From: a virus
Virus record (IMG/VR): IMGVR_UViG_3300035150_000079
Span: 1 to 52,649 of that record
Direction: 5' to 3' (one strand)
DNA: 52,649 nucleotides
Shown here: piece after piece, positions 30,895 to 39,260 of the stretch
How the letters are laid out: the number at the start of each line of letters is the position of its first letter
Numbering within the stretch: position 1 is the first letter of the stretch
The notes under the pieces: model-generated
The model's input: only the letters and a program-made list of their open reading frames with translations
Databases searched by the model: none
What the model was told of the DNA's origin: nothing
Made by a program: the position numbers and the translations under genes

Positions 30895-31743
30895 GTGAAT
30901 AAAGAAAATGAAACAAATAAAACCAACATCAAGCGCGTAACTCTAAAGGAACTCGACCAATTAATGCCGTTAGGCATAGCTAACAACGACGGTAGCTATA
31001 CCAAATCATTCGAAGTTAAAAGATGGAGGATGAAAGAAGAAAGGGAGATCGGAGAACAAAAGGAATCCCATAGGGATGCTAGTGTCGGACAGTATGTAGG
31101 AATCGTATTGTCTACTATGTGTAAAAGCATCGGAAACATTAATTTCGAAGCCTTAAAAAAGGCTGAAAAAAACGTACATATTTCACAAATGTTCGTTGGA
31201 GATGTATTTTATATTTATGTTTGGTTAAGAAAGAATTCAATTGGAAGCGAATTACAACTTTCGGTAAAGTGTCCAAATTGTTCTAATAAATTTAAAGTTG
31301 ACGCTAATTTGGATACAGTGGAAGTAGATGTATGTGATAAATTAGAAGATGCTTGTTGGAATTATAAATTAGAAGAACCATTCGAAATACGCGGAAGATT
31401 GGTTACTGAATTATTGATGGGCCCTCCAAGGTGGTTGTCTTTGGAAAATCTAAAAGGAATAGGGACCAACACAGGCGCGGCAAAAGCGGGATTAATACTA
31501 GGTTCCATATCGGGTATAGCCGATTGGCTTGGCGAAGATGGTAAACCAAAACAAGTTGCTTTGACCGTAAACGAATTAGATGAAATGGGGAAAAAAGACA
31601 TAGAAAAAATAACCAACCTGATGGATAAAAATGCCATCGGACCCAATATGTCGGTAGAAGGCGATTGTCCCAGATGTAGATCCGATTATAAAATGCCAAT
31701 AGATTGGAGTTATGATAATTTTTTCGACATTTCTGGCCGGTAA
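30895..31743 (+). CDS. Tail assembly chaperone / T4 gp26-like protein (0-frame product)
   Basis: GTG 30895 follows TTGGAGGTG. The 282-residue protein contains two zinc-binding pairs: CPNCSNKF (about residues 126-133) with a further cysteine near 146, and CPRC about residue 260. The first, with the following VDANLDTVEV, resembles the T4 gp26-like baseplate/hub family (T4_baseplate). In contractile phages this slot encodes the chaperone that holds the tape measure during tail assembly. The gene carries a -1 frameshift signal near its end, so a longer 337-residue form should also be made. Confidence 0.75.
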   Translation: MNKENETNKTNIKRVTLKELDQLMPLGIANNDGSYTKSFEVKRWRMKEEREIGEQKESHRDASVGQYVGIVLSTMCKSIGNINFEALKKAEKNVHISQMFVGDVFYIYVWLRKNSIGSELQLSVKCPNCSNKFKVDANLDTVEVDVCDKLEDACWNYKLEEPFEIRGRLVTELLMGPPRWLSLENLKGIGTNTGAAKAGLILGSISGIADWLGEDGKPKQVALTVNELDEMGKKDIEKITNLMDKNAIGPNMSVEGDCPRCRSDYKMPIDWSYDNFFDISGR

Positions 31744-31907
31744 CGCCAGCAGAAACATTAAGAGAAGAAATTTTTGTTCTTACGTATTGTATGAAAGGGA
31801 TAACATACGATAACATAGAATCTATGACTTCAAGCGATAGAAGTTGGTATTTAAATAGATTATATAAACAATTAAAAAAAGAAGCAGATGAAGTGAAAAA
31901 GAAATAA
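31719..31907 (+). CDS. -1 frameshift extension of the tail assembly chaperone
   Basis: A slippery heptamer T-TTT-TTC lies at 31719-31725 in the 0 frame. Seven bases on is a GC-rich stem CTGGC (31733-31737) / GCCAG (31745-31749). Shifting -1 opens a frame of 60 codons after the slip (31725-31904, stop TAA 31905) reading FRHFWPVTPAETLREE and ending KQLKKEADEVKKK. The -1 frame is closed just upstream by TAA 31716-31718 and has no start with an SD. This matches the G/GT-type arrangement of lambda and many myophages: two chaperone forms made at a fixed ratio, just before the tape measure gene. Confidence 0.85.
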   Translation, partial: FFRHFWPVTPAETLREEIFVLTYCMKGITYDNIESMTSSDRSWYLNRLYKQLKKEADEVKKK

Positions 31908-31951
31908 CCGCGCTAAAATAGACCGTAGGGTTTGCAAAAGGAGATAATAAA

Positions 31952-34900
31952 TTGGCTTTAGAAAGATACGGTTTAGGCGCGATTATTACGGCGGATGAAA
32001 AACCGTTTGTAGCCTCCACGGATAGAGCCAGAGATTCTCTAGGACGATTTATATCAACAGCAAGTAGGGCGCCGATAGCGGTTTCATCTATGAATGCCGC
32101 TATGCGTCGTGCTGCTTTAACTATGCAACAAGGCGCAGCCCAAATATCAAGAGGGACTGCGCAATTAGCGGCAGGTCTACGTAGTGCAGCATTAGGAGCT
32201 TTGCCGCTTACATTGGCCGTCGGGGCAGGAATATCTCAGGCGGCAAAGTTCGAAAGACAAATTTCCGCTGTAGCTTCCATAACAAGAGCAAGCGAAAGGG
32301 AGATGGCTGCTCTTACTAAAGAAGCTAAACGTATGGGAATTATATCCGTATTTAGTGCTACCCAAGCCGGCGAAGCTATGGAATATCTAGCTAGAGCGGG
32401 TGCTAATACGGACCAAGTAATAGCAGCCTTATCCGGAACTATGAATGCCGCAGCCGCCGATAGCATAGAATTATCTACTGCGGCAAACATTGTAGCCCAG
32501 GTCGTTAGATCTATGGATTTAGCTTGGGAGGACGCTAGTCACGTAGCGGATGTTTTGGCATTAGCTTCAGCAAGTGCTAACACTAATATAACTTTGTTAG
32601 GAGAATCATTTAGATATGGTGCGTCGATAGCCAAAGGTTTGGATATTTCTCTTGAACAAACTACCTCTATAATGTCCAAATTAGGAGATGCTGGTTTAAA
32701 GGGTTCTATTGCTGGTACGTCATTCGTAAATATGATGAACAAACTTATGAAGCCAAGCGAAAAAGCATCCAAATATTTAAGTAAATGGAAAATAGTTATG
32801 GAAGATGCTAACAAGGAATTATTACCTATATCTTCCATAGTAGAACAAATATCATCCAACATGAATAAAATTCCAAGCGCTACGGAAAGAGCTTCGTTGG
32901 CGATTGAATTATTCGGTTTAAGAGGCGTTAAAGCATATAACGCTTTAAGAATAGCAGGCAAAGAAGCCACGGATGATTTAGAAGATAAGTTAATAGCGGC
33001 TAGTTTTGGAATTGGCGCTGCCGCCGAAATGGCAGAGAAAAGATTGGATAATTTCTTAGGTCGATTGAAATTATTCGGAGCTTCCGTAGAATCATTAAGT
33101 ATTGGATTATTCGATCCGTTACTGAAGTCATTCACTCCGACTGTTGAGGAAATGACTAAAGGATTAAACAGCATATTATTTAGTTTGGACGCTCTTAGCG
33201 ATATCCGTAAAGAAGAGGGAAGACAAAACTCTGAAAGCGCGATTCTTTTATCAAAAGAAGTTAGTCAGAGACTTCAAGCAACGGGCGCTACTGAGAATTA
33301 CGCTAATGCTACGAAGAGTGCTATCCAAGTTTTAAGCCGTATGCAGATGTCAGAGGAGAATCTATCCCGGGCACAGGTCGAAGCACGTAAAAGAGGCGTT
33401 TTAGCATCCATAGAGGCGGAATCCAGACGTAGGGCCGATATGATAAAGTCTGCTCACATAGCGGCCGCAGGAGTTAAGAACGAAAAAGAACTCGGCGAAC
33501 TTCGTTACAAGATGATGTCTGATCAAATAAAATCGATGACGGACGTTAGACGAAAGGAAGCCAACGAACAAATAGAATTGGCTTTTAGCGGAGCAAAAGG
33601 TGCAGCAGAAGCTCAAAGAAAATTAAGACAACGTATATTAGCAGAAGCCTTATCCGGCAATGAAAAACTTAATGATTTAGAAAGAGCGGCCGCTGTATCA
33701 CAAATAGATACTTACTTGATGTTGGAAGCAGAAAGATTAAAACGTGGAGATGCTGTTCGTTCGGAAATATTCAGCATAGAAAAATTACACGAAATAAATG
33801 AAAAGTATGGTTCCAGCGCCGTACAAATAGCATTAGGAATGCAAGATGCCATAGATGGCTTACGGGACGCTTGGGATAGTTTAACAAGACGGATAAAAAT
33901 ATTCGGAAAAACTATAGAACAGAAATTCGGTAAAGAAGGATTACGGAATCTTAGTAAGTATGCTACGTATTTTGTAATAATAGCGGCAGCCGTAGTACCG
34001 TTGGCGTTATCTATAACTGTTTTAAGTTTTGTACTTGGTGGTTTAGTTAAAGCGTTCATAGGTCTTAAATTAATTGCTGTTGGCGTAATAACGGTGATAA
34101 AAGGCGCGATTATCGCTTTAGGAGCCGTATTTTGGCCTGTGGTAGCAGTTGTAGGAGCATTAGCCATAGCATTCGCTTTTTATCGTAAAGAAGGCGAATC
34201 TTTCGGGCAAACTATGATTAGGCTATGGAATGATGTAAAACTTGCTGCTTTAAGATTTTATGAAATTTCCAAACAAATAATAGAGGGGTTTGTTGATAGA
34301 TGGAACGAGGTTGTTGGCGGAATAAAAGATTCTTGGAAGAATCTTTGGGATAGCATAGTAGTAAGAATAGAAGATACTGTAAATAAAATTAAAAATAAAT
34401 TTAATGATATCTTTGGACATTGGTTCCAAGGAATAGAGGAGATGGAAATAAATTGGAGATCCGTAGGAGCGGGAATAGCAAATGCTATTGTATGGGTTTC
34501 TGATATCGTAATAAGTGTAATAGATAATGTAGTTGGAGTTATTACTACATTAGCAGATATAATGATAATCGTAATGGACGGACCTTTACGATTTATTGCT
34601 GCTATGGTAGACACAATAAGAGCTAATTCCGATTCCATTGTATCGATATTCTCAGAAGCTTGGGAATCAATTAGAGGAACTTTCGGTTCTGTATTTTCGG
34701 AAATCAGAAACGCTATAAATGAAATTACAACAGAATTCTTCGGTTCCAGCCAACAATCTAGTGAGTCATGGGTAACAGCAGGAAGAACTATAGGAAGCGC
34801 AATATTAGCAGTACTACATACAGTCGCTTGGACTATCAAATGGATTGTAAAGGGAATTGGATTAGCGATAAAATCTACTGTTTATATAATAAAAACTATG

Positions 34901-35563
34901 TTGATAAATCTAAAAAGAATATTTGGGGACGCATTTACGGGAATTCAACAAATATTAGAAGGGGATTTTTTAAACGGGATAAAAAGAATTGGAGCAGCAA
35001 TATTTAATGCTTTAACAATGCCTATACGCGTTGCTCTCGGTAGCTTGATGAAATTGATAAGAAATATTCCTCAAGTTGAAGAAGGCTTAAGTTACTTAGG
35101 CGTTGATGTAAATAAAATACAAAAATGGCTCGACGAAGGAATAACATTTAACGAAGCGGATAAAAAGAAAGTAAGAACAGTTACGGCTGTCAAACAAGCG
35201 TCCCAAAGTATGGAGGACGCTAATAAAGAATCAGTTAAAGCGGATACACAATTTGATAAAAGCGTTAAAGACGCTACAAAATTATCAAATAAGAATGCTC
35301 TATTGGATGCTATAAATGATTTGAAAACACAACAATTAAAGAAAGCGTCCCAACCTCCTAAGACTGATGTTAATGTTAATTTAGAGGATAAAAGAGTATT
35401 AGACATTAATAATAAGATGTGCGTAGAAGGCGAAGCTATGGACGTAGCGACGGCTAGACATCGCCAAGAAATACACGATAGGGCTGGTTACAAATCTACG
35501 CCTTGGCAAAGAAGAGTTATGTTAGAACACGGTTCTGCTCCGGTAAAAAGGTCGGCATCATGA
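31952..35563 (+). CDS. Tail tape measure protein
   Basis: The 1203-residue protein starts at TTG 31952, fixed by AAAAGGAG eight bases upstream. The N-terminal third matches TP901-type tape measures (FERQISAVASITRASEREMA, ALTKEAKRMGIISVFSATQA, LAIELFGLRGVKAYNALR). Helical repeats follow, then a very hydrophobic segment at about residues 668-745 with several potential membrane-spanning stretches, another near 845-875, and a charged C-terminus. It sets tail length and may form a channel during DNA entry. At roughly 1.5 angstrom per residue the tail would be near 180 nm (inference). No peptidoglycan hydrolase domain is seen. Confidence 0.92.
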   Translation: MALERYGLGAIITADEKPFVASTDRARDSLGRFISTASRAPIAVSSMNAAMRRAALTMQQGAAQISRGTAQLAAGLRSAALGALPLTLAVGAGISQAAKFERQISAVASITRASEREMAALTKEAKRMGIISVFSATQAGEAMEYLARAGANTDQVIAALSGTMNAAAADSIELSTAANIVAQVVRSMDLAWEDASHVADVLALASASANTNITLLGESFRYGASIAKGLDISLEQTTSIMSKLGDAGLKGSIAGTSFVNMMNKLMKPSEKASKYLSKWKIVMEDANKELLPISSIVEQISSNMNKIPSATERASLAIELFGLRGVKAYNALRIAGKEATDDLEDKLIAASFGIGAAAEMAEKRLDNFLGRLKLFGASVESLSIGLFDPLLKSFTPTVEEMTKGLNSILFSLDALSDIRKEEGRQNSESAILLSKEVSQRLQATGATENYANATKSAIQVLSRMQMSEENLSRAQVEARKRGVLASIEAESRRRADMIKSAHIAAAGVKNEKELGELRYKMMSDQIKSMTDVRRKEANEQIELAFSGAKGAAEAQRKLRQRILAEALSGNEKLNDLERAAAVSQIDTYLMLEAERLKRGDAVRSEIFSIEKLHEINEKYGSSAVQIALGMQDAIDGLRDAWDSLTRRIKIFGKTIEQKFGKEGLRNLSKYATYFVIIAAAVVPLALSITVLSFVLGGLVKAFIGLKLIAVGVITVIKGAIIALGAVFWPVVAVVGALAIAFAFYRKEGESFGQTMIRLWNDVKLAALRFYEISKQIIEGFVDRWNEVVGGIKDSWKNLWDSIVVRIEDTVNKIKNKFNDIFGHWFQGIEEMEINWRSVGAGIANAIVWVSDIVISVIDNVVGVITTLADIMIIVMDGPLRFIAAMVDTIRANSDSIVSIFSEAWESIRGTFGSVFSEIRNAINEITTEFFGSSQQSSESWVTAGRTIGSAILAVLHTVAWTIKWIVKGIGLAIKSTVYIIKTMLINLKRIFGDAFTGIQQILEGDFLNGIKRIGAAIFNALTMPIRVALGSLMKLIRNIPQVEEGLSYLGVDVNKIQKWLDEGITFNEADKKKVRTVTAVKQASQSMEDANKESVKADTQFDKSVKDATKLSNKNALLDAINDLKTQQLKKASQPPKTDVNVNLEDKRVLDINNKMCVEGEAMDVATARHRQEIHDRAGYKSTPWQRRVMLEHGSAPVKRSAS

Positions 35564-36327
35564 GTATATTCCCTATGTTAAAATCTTGGTTTTTACAAAA
35601 CCAAACTACACAACAAATAATACGAGGGGAATTCCATCCTATTGATTTAACTAAAGAAGTTAAACCTAATTACGTTACACATGTAGCATTGAGTAGAACC
35701 AAAGAAATATTGCAATTTCTAAATCAAGATGCTGATACTTTATCGTTCAGAGCTGTAATGAACAACAGAGACGGATTTAGTTCGTTTGTAGAAAAAGATT
35801 ATCAATTATTAGAATCTTGGGCAAGACCTGATCCTATTTACGGCAATAAACCTCCTATATTAACATTTTGGGTCGGTCAAGGTTGGGAATTGATGGAATG
35901 CGTAATTACCGGTCTTACCAATATAAAATTCGAAGAGCCTTTTGCTAATGGACGAATAAGAAGAATAAGTCTCGTAATAAATTTAAGGAAATATGAAAAA
36001 TTTTCCTTAGAAGGAGCTGGGAATTATGAAACTCGATATCACAGAGCAGCGGTAAGGGATTATTACGAATTATTGGCATATCGAGAATACAACAATCCTA
36101 TGTTGGGTGTTATAATTAGAAATAGACATCCGGATAAACCTAACATACAAATAGGCGATGCAATAAAACTGCCTAGTGTAGAAGCAATAAGAAAAGAAAG
36201 AGCGCAACCAACAAGCATAGCACTTAGAACTATTACGGGGAAAAAAATAACTCCGCAAAAAATTCTTATTAAACAAATGTTTGACAATCGCAATATAGTG
36301 AAAGTTAGTCACACTCTGATAAGTTGA
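35560..36327 (+). CDS. Baseplate protein with C-terminal LysM / gpX-like domain
   Basis: ATG 35560 overlaps the tape-measure stop (ATGA); the upstream in-frame extension lies inside that gene. The 255-residue protein has an N-terminal beta domain (LTFWVGQGWELMECVITGLT, RIRRISLVINLRKYEK) and a C-terminal segment (DYYELLAYREYNNPMLGVII ... GDAIKLPSVE) like LysM or P2 gpX tail proteins, as in XkdP of PBSX. Members connect tape measure, tube end and hub. The LysM-like part may touch peptidoglycan but shows no catalytic motif. Confidence 0.75.
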   Translation: MSIFPMLKSWFLQNQTTQQIIRGEFHPIDLTKEVKPNYVTHVALSRTKEILQFLNQDADTLSFRAVMNNRDGFSSFVEKDYQLLESWARPDPIYGNKPPILTFWVGQGWELMECVITGLTNIKFEEPFANGRIRRISLVINLRKYEKFSLEGAGNYETRYHRAAVRDYYELLAYREYNNPMLGVIIRNRHPDKPNIQIGDAIKLPSVEAIRKERAQPTSIALRTITGKKITPQKILIKQMFDNRNIVKVSHTLIS

Positions 36328-36334
36328 GATAATT

Positions 36335-37549
36335 GTGGTAGAAATTAATAAAGAAACTGATTTTATGGCTCCTACTTTTGATATATTAGTAGAAGGGCAA
36401 GAAATTAATTCTAATGTATTAGAGTGTATAGAGTCAATAGAATATGAAAGCGCAGACGGATTAGCCGATATCATACGTATCAGAGCTATAAATCCTGATT
36501 TCATTTTAAGCGAAGCTAAAGTATTCCAACCTGGCAACGAAATAGCTATATGGATGGGTTACGGTTCGGAACAAGAATTCATAGGAAGAGGGCTTATAAG
36601 ATCTCAACAACCGAATTTTCCTCAAAATGGAATGCCTACGATACGAGTTGCAGCGTTTACACGCGATGTTCAAATGATGGATAACGAACCAGAAAGACCC
36701 AAGAAAGTTCCAGGCAAAAGAAGGAAAAAAGGCGGAAGGGTTTTCAAAGATTCTAAGCATTCTGATGCGGTAGAAGCCAAAGCTACATATTATGGTTTTA
36801 CTCCTGATATAGATATAACAGAAGGCGAACCAAGCAATTTTATACAAAGACCTGGTCAATCTGATTATGAATTTGTTAATGGGTTAGCGAATATAAACGG
36901 ATATGTATTTTGGGTAGATGGCGATGAAAATAAAGAATGGACTTTACACTTTAAAAAACCGGATTCGTTGCCAGGTTTACAAGAAAAACAATATACATTT
37001 AGATACAATCAACAGAACGATAGCACGTTATTATCTTTTCAAACTCAATTTTTAATAAACAAATCTATAACCGAAATGGATGTTGTAGTAAAAGATAGAC
37101 GAACCGGAAAAGTATTGGAAGCCACGGTAAAAGAAGAAAGCGAAGCTTCTCCGGATTTAAGTGCACTTGGCGATCCTACAGGAGAAGTAGTAACCCCTAG
37201 TCCAATAGAAATATTAAGAGCGGGAACTCTAGAAGGGTTGACTTCTGCTAGTGATGTTAAATTATTTTTTAACGATTATAGTTTTACAGTTAACACCAAT
37301 AGAAGATTTAAAACTCAAGCTGAATTGGAAGCGTGGGCAAAACAATGGTTTAGAAGAATGCGAGAAAATTTCGTATTAAGCCAAGGCAGAGTCATAGGCG
37401 TTGGAAATTTAAGAGCAAGGCAAGTACACAAATTATATGGTGTTGGTAATTTATATAACGGCGAATATTATTTTACAAACGTGAAACATGTTTGTTCTAA
37501 AAACCACGGTTATATTGTAGATTTCAAGGCAAGGAAAATGGTCCCATAA
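36335..37549 (+). CDS. Baseplate hub protein, phage late control gpD-like
   Basis: The 404-residue protein matches the gpD / XkdQ / T4 gp27-like hub family: FDILVEGQEINSNVLECIES at the N-terminus, GNEIAIWMGYGSEQEFIGRG, then FIQRPGQSDYEFVNGLANIN with GYVFWVDG, and NKSITEMDVVVKDRRTGKVL. The hub is a trimeric ring joining tube to spike. Start GTG 36335 is taken because it directly follows the previous gene; ATG 36365 is an alternative. It overlaps the spike start by one base. Confidence 0.85.
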   Translation: MVEINKETDFMAPTFDILVEGQEINSNVLECIESIEYESADGLADIIRIRAINPDFILSEAKVFQPGNEIAIWMGYGSEQEFIGRGLIRSQQPNFPQNGMPTIRVAAFTRDVQMMDNEPERPKKVPGKRRKKGGRVFKDSKHSDAVEAKATYYGFTPDIDITEGEPSNFIQRPGQSDYEFVNGLANINGYVFWVDGDENKEWTLHFKKPDSLPGLQEKQYTFRYNQQNDSTLLSFQTQFLINKSITEMDVVVKDRRTGKVLEATVKEESEASPDLSALGDPTGEVVTPSPIEILRAGTLEGLTSASDVKLFFNDYSFTVNTNRRFKTQAELEAWAKQWFRRMRENFVLSQGRVIGVGNLRARQVHKLYGVGNLYNGEYYFTNVKHVCSKNHGYIVDFKARKMVP

Positions 37550-38376
37550 TGAGTATTGTTTGGGAAAAATACGACGCAACCGTAACGGTTAACGAAGACG
37601 ATGAAAACAGAGGAAGAATAAGGGTTGCTTGTGCTGGTTTATTAGGAGACGAAGAAATAGAATTACCTATGTGGGTAGAACCTGTATTAGAATGGGGTTT
37701 CTTTTTAGTACCTAATGTAGGTGAAATCGTAGAAATAGAAGCGGCCGCCGGTTCCGATGAAGACGAAATAAATGGACAATTTTCTATAGACAATTTAGAT
37801 ATTAGGTGGAGAGGAAAACGCTCTTATACAATAGATGAACCTGAAAATGAAAATATAGAGCCAACACCTATTCACCCAGATTTTTTAAGCAATTACGGTA
37901 AAAGAAGGGGTTTTTCCACCCCGCACGGTCACATCATAATGTTTGATGATGATTCGAATAACCCTACTCTTCAAATAACATTTCAAAAAACTGCTATGGA
38001 GGTTGGAACTCCGCCGGAAGCTTCTGATTATAGTCGATTGGAATTCGAAAAGGACGGAAGTTTAAAGGTTGCGTTATTAGAAACCACTACATTGCATTTA
38101 CAAACCGAAGGCAAAAAATTAAAAATAGAAATAGATGGAGGAGAATCACTAGAAATCGCCGGGAAAGATTCTGATACGGTAGCAACAATAGGCGACGGAG
38201 CTGTATCGGGAACTATAGCTGAAAATTTAAAAAATTATATTGATAATTCTGTAAAAATACACGTTGATGGACACATCCATCCGACAGCCATGGGCAATAG
38301 TGGTGCGCCTATAACACAAATGCCTGCTTATGACGATTCAATAACTTCCAGCCATTTAAAATTTCCGAACGGTTAA
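37549..38376 (+). CDS. Baseplate spike protein, gpV / gp5-like
   Basis: The 275-residue protein begins with an OB-fold typical of gpV / gp5 N-domains (DATVTVNEDDENRGRIRVAC, then LPMWVEPVLEWGFFLVPNVG and EIVEIE). Its C-terminal beta-helical needle portion (LEFEKDGSLKVALLETTTLH, TEGKKLKIEIDGGESLEI) ends near VDGHIHPTAMGNSGAP, where H-x-H is the iron-binding tip motif described for P2 and phi92 spikes. The spike pierces the outer layer of the host on contraction. Position after the hub is canonical. Confidence 0.85.
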   Translation: MSIVWEKYDATVTVNEDDENRGRIRVACAGLLGDEEIELPMWVEPVLEWGFFLVPNVGEIVEIEAAAGSDEDEINGQFSIDNLDIRWRGKRSYTIDEPENENIEPTPIHPDFLSNYGKRRGFSTPHGHIIMFDDDSNNPTLQITFQKTAMEVGTPPEASDYSRLEFEKDGSLKVALLETTTLHLQTEGKKLKIEIDGGESLEIAGKDSDTVATIGDGAVSGTIAENLKNYIDNSVKIHVDGHIHPTAMGNSGAPITQMPAYDDSITSSHLKFPNG

Positions 38377-38378
38377 TT

Positions 38379-38867
38379 ATGGTAATGGTATCTACAACAT
38401 TAGCAAGCGAACTAGAGAATATGACTCCTGAGTCGGATGAAAACGTTGTCATAGATAGATTTGCTTCTGCTTGGGAGACCTATTTTTACGACGCTTCAGT
38501 AGGCGGAATACCAGCGAACGGCGGAACTTTAGCCGGCGCAACATCCGCAATGAAATCGGCTATGATCGGGATTACTCAACCAAATGCCGGTTCTATTTCT
38601 ATACAAAACGGAATTATCGCATTCTGGGGCGTAGTAGCCTCATCCGCTGCTTCTATTTGGACCACCGTTCCTCCTTGTACGGGCGCTACGCCTCCTCCAA
38701 ATCTAGCAACAATCTCGTCAACTCTAGACGGCGTATTTGCTTCTAATGTAGCATCGGAATTAAGTTTAGCGGACGCTTGTAACGCTATTGCGGGAGCATT
38801 ACACGCTTTAAATTTAGGTGGTATATGTATAATACCAACACCAGGCGCTCCAACGCCAATATTATGA
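38379..38867 (+). CDS. Baseplate-region hypothetical protein
   Basis: The 162-residue protein starts at ATG 38379, two bases after the spike gene. It is Ala/Gly/Ser-rich with helical stretches and conserved-looking prolines and cysteines (WTTVPPCTGATPPPN, LNLGGICIIPTPGAP). Proteins with this Ala-rich composition occur next to spike genes in several contractile phages; their role is unclear. No enzyme motif visible. Confidence 0.55.
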   Translation: MVMVSTTLASELENMTPESDENVVIDRFASAWETYFYDASVGGIPANGGTLAGATSAMKSAMIGITQPNAGSISIQNGIIAFWGVVASSAASIWTTVPPCTGATPPPNLATISSTLDGVFASNVASELSLADACNAIAGALHALNLGGICIIPTPGAPTPIL

Positions 38868-38874
38868 GGATGAT

Positions 38875-39252
38875 ATGAGAGGTTTAAGATTACCGGTCGG
38901 GGTTGGACCAAATGGCGGCGCATCTTTGATAGAAGGCGATGAAAATGATTATAAAATAATAGCAATTGCTTTGGGAAGTACAGAAAGTGAAAATGCTTTC
39001 CAACAAGATATTACGTTGGGCGAAAGAATGATATTTGATTTAAACGATTATACCATAAGAGCTAGTATCCTGAAGAAATTGTATAAAATTTTTGAAAATT
39101 TCAGATTAAAAAAGAGATTTGAATTAAAAAAGGAAACCATAAGTTGGATAGAAGATTCTCGAAATCAAATATTGACTTTGGAGTTTAGGTACGTGAATTT
39201 AGAAAGCGACGAAGATATATTTTTTAGAAAAGCATTCACTAGTGCCGATTGA
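38875..39252 (+). CDS. Baseplate wedge protein, gp25 / gpW-like
   Basis: The 125-residue protein has the size and layout of T4 gp25 / P2 gpW wedge proteins, with IIAIALGSTESENAFQQDIT near the N-terminus, a central helix (IRASILKKLYKIFENFRLKK) and a C-terminal strand pair (NQILTLEFRYVNLESDEDIF). gp25 joins inner wedge to sheath initiation. The last bases overlap the SD of the gpJ-like gene. Family call moderate to good. Confidence 0.75.
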   Translation: MRGLRLPVGVGPNGGASLIEGDENDYKIIAIALGSTESENAFQQDITLGERMIFDLNDYTIRASILKKLYKIFENFRLKKRFELKKETISWIEDSRNQILTLEFRYVNLESDEDIFFRKAFTSAD

Positions 39253-39260
39253 GAGGAAGC

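Noticed and set aside
32539-33174. Open frame of 211 codons on the minus strand within the tape measure gene
   Set aside because: No SD or family signal, and it lies fully inside a strongly supported gene. The same applies to minus-strand frames at 1446-1928, 13390-13986, 33712-34167 and 34258-34839.
34768-35007. 79-codon + strand frame inside the tape measure gene
   Set aside because: No SD and low-complexity Asn/Lys/Arg composition from an out-of-frame reading of AT-rich DNA.
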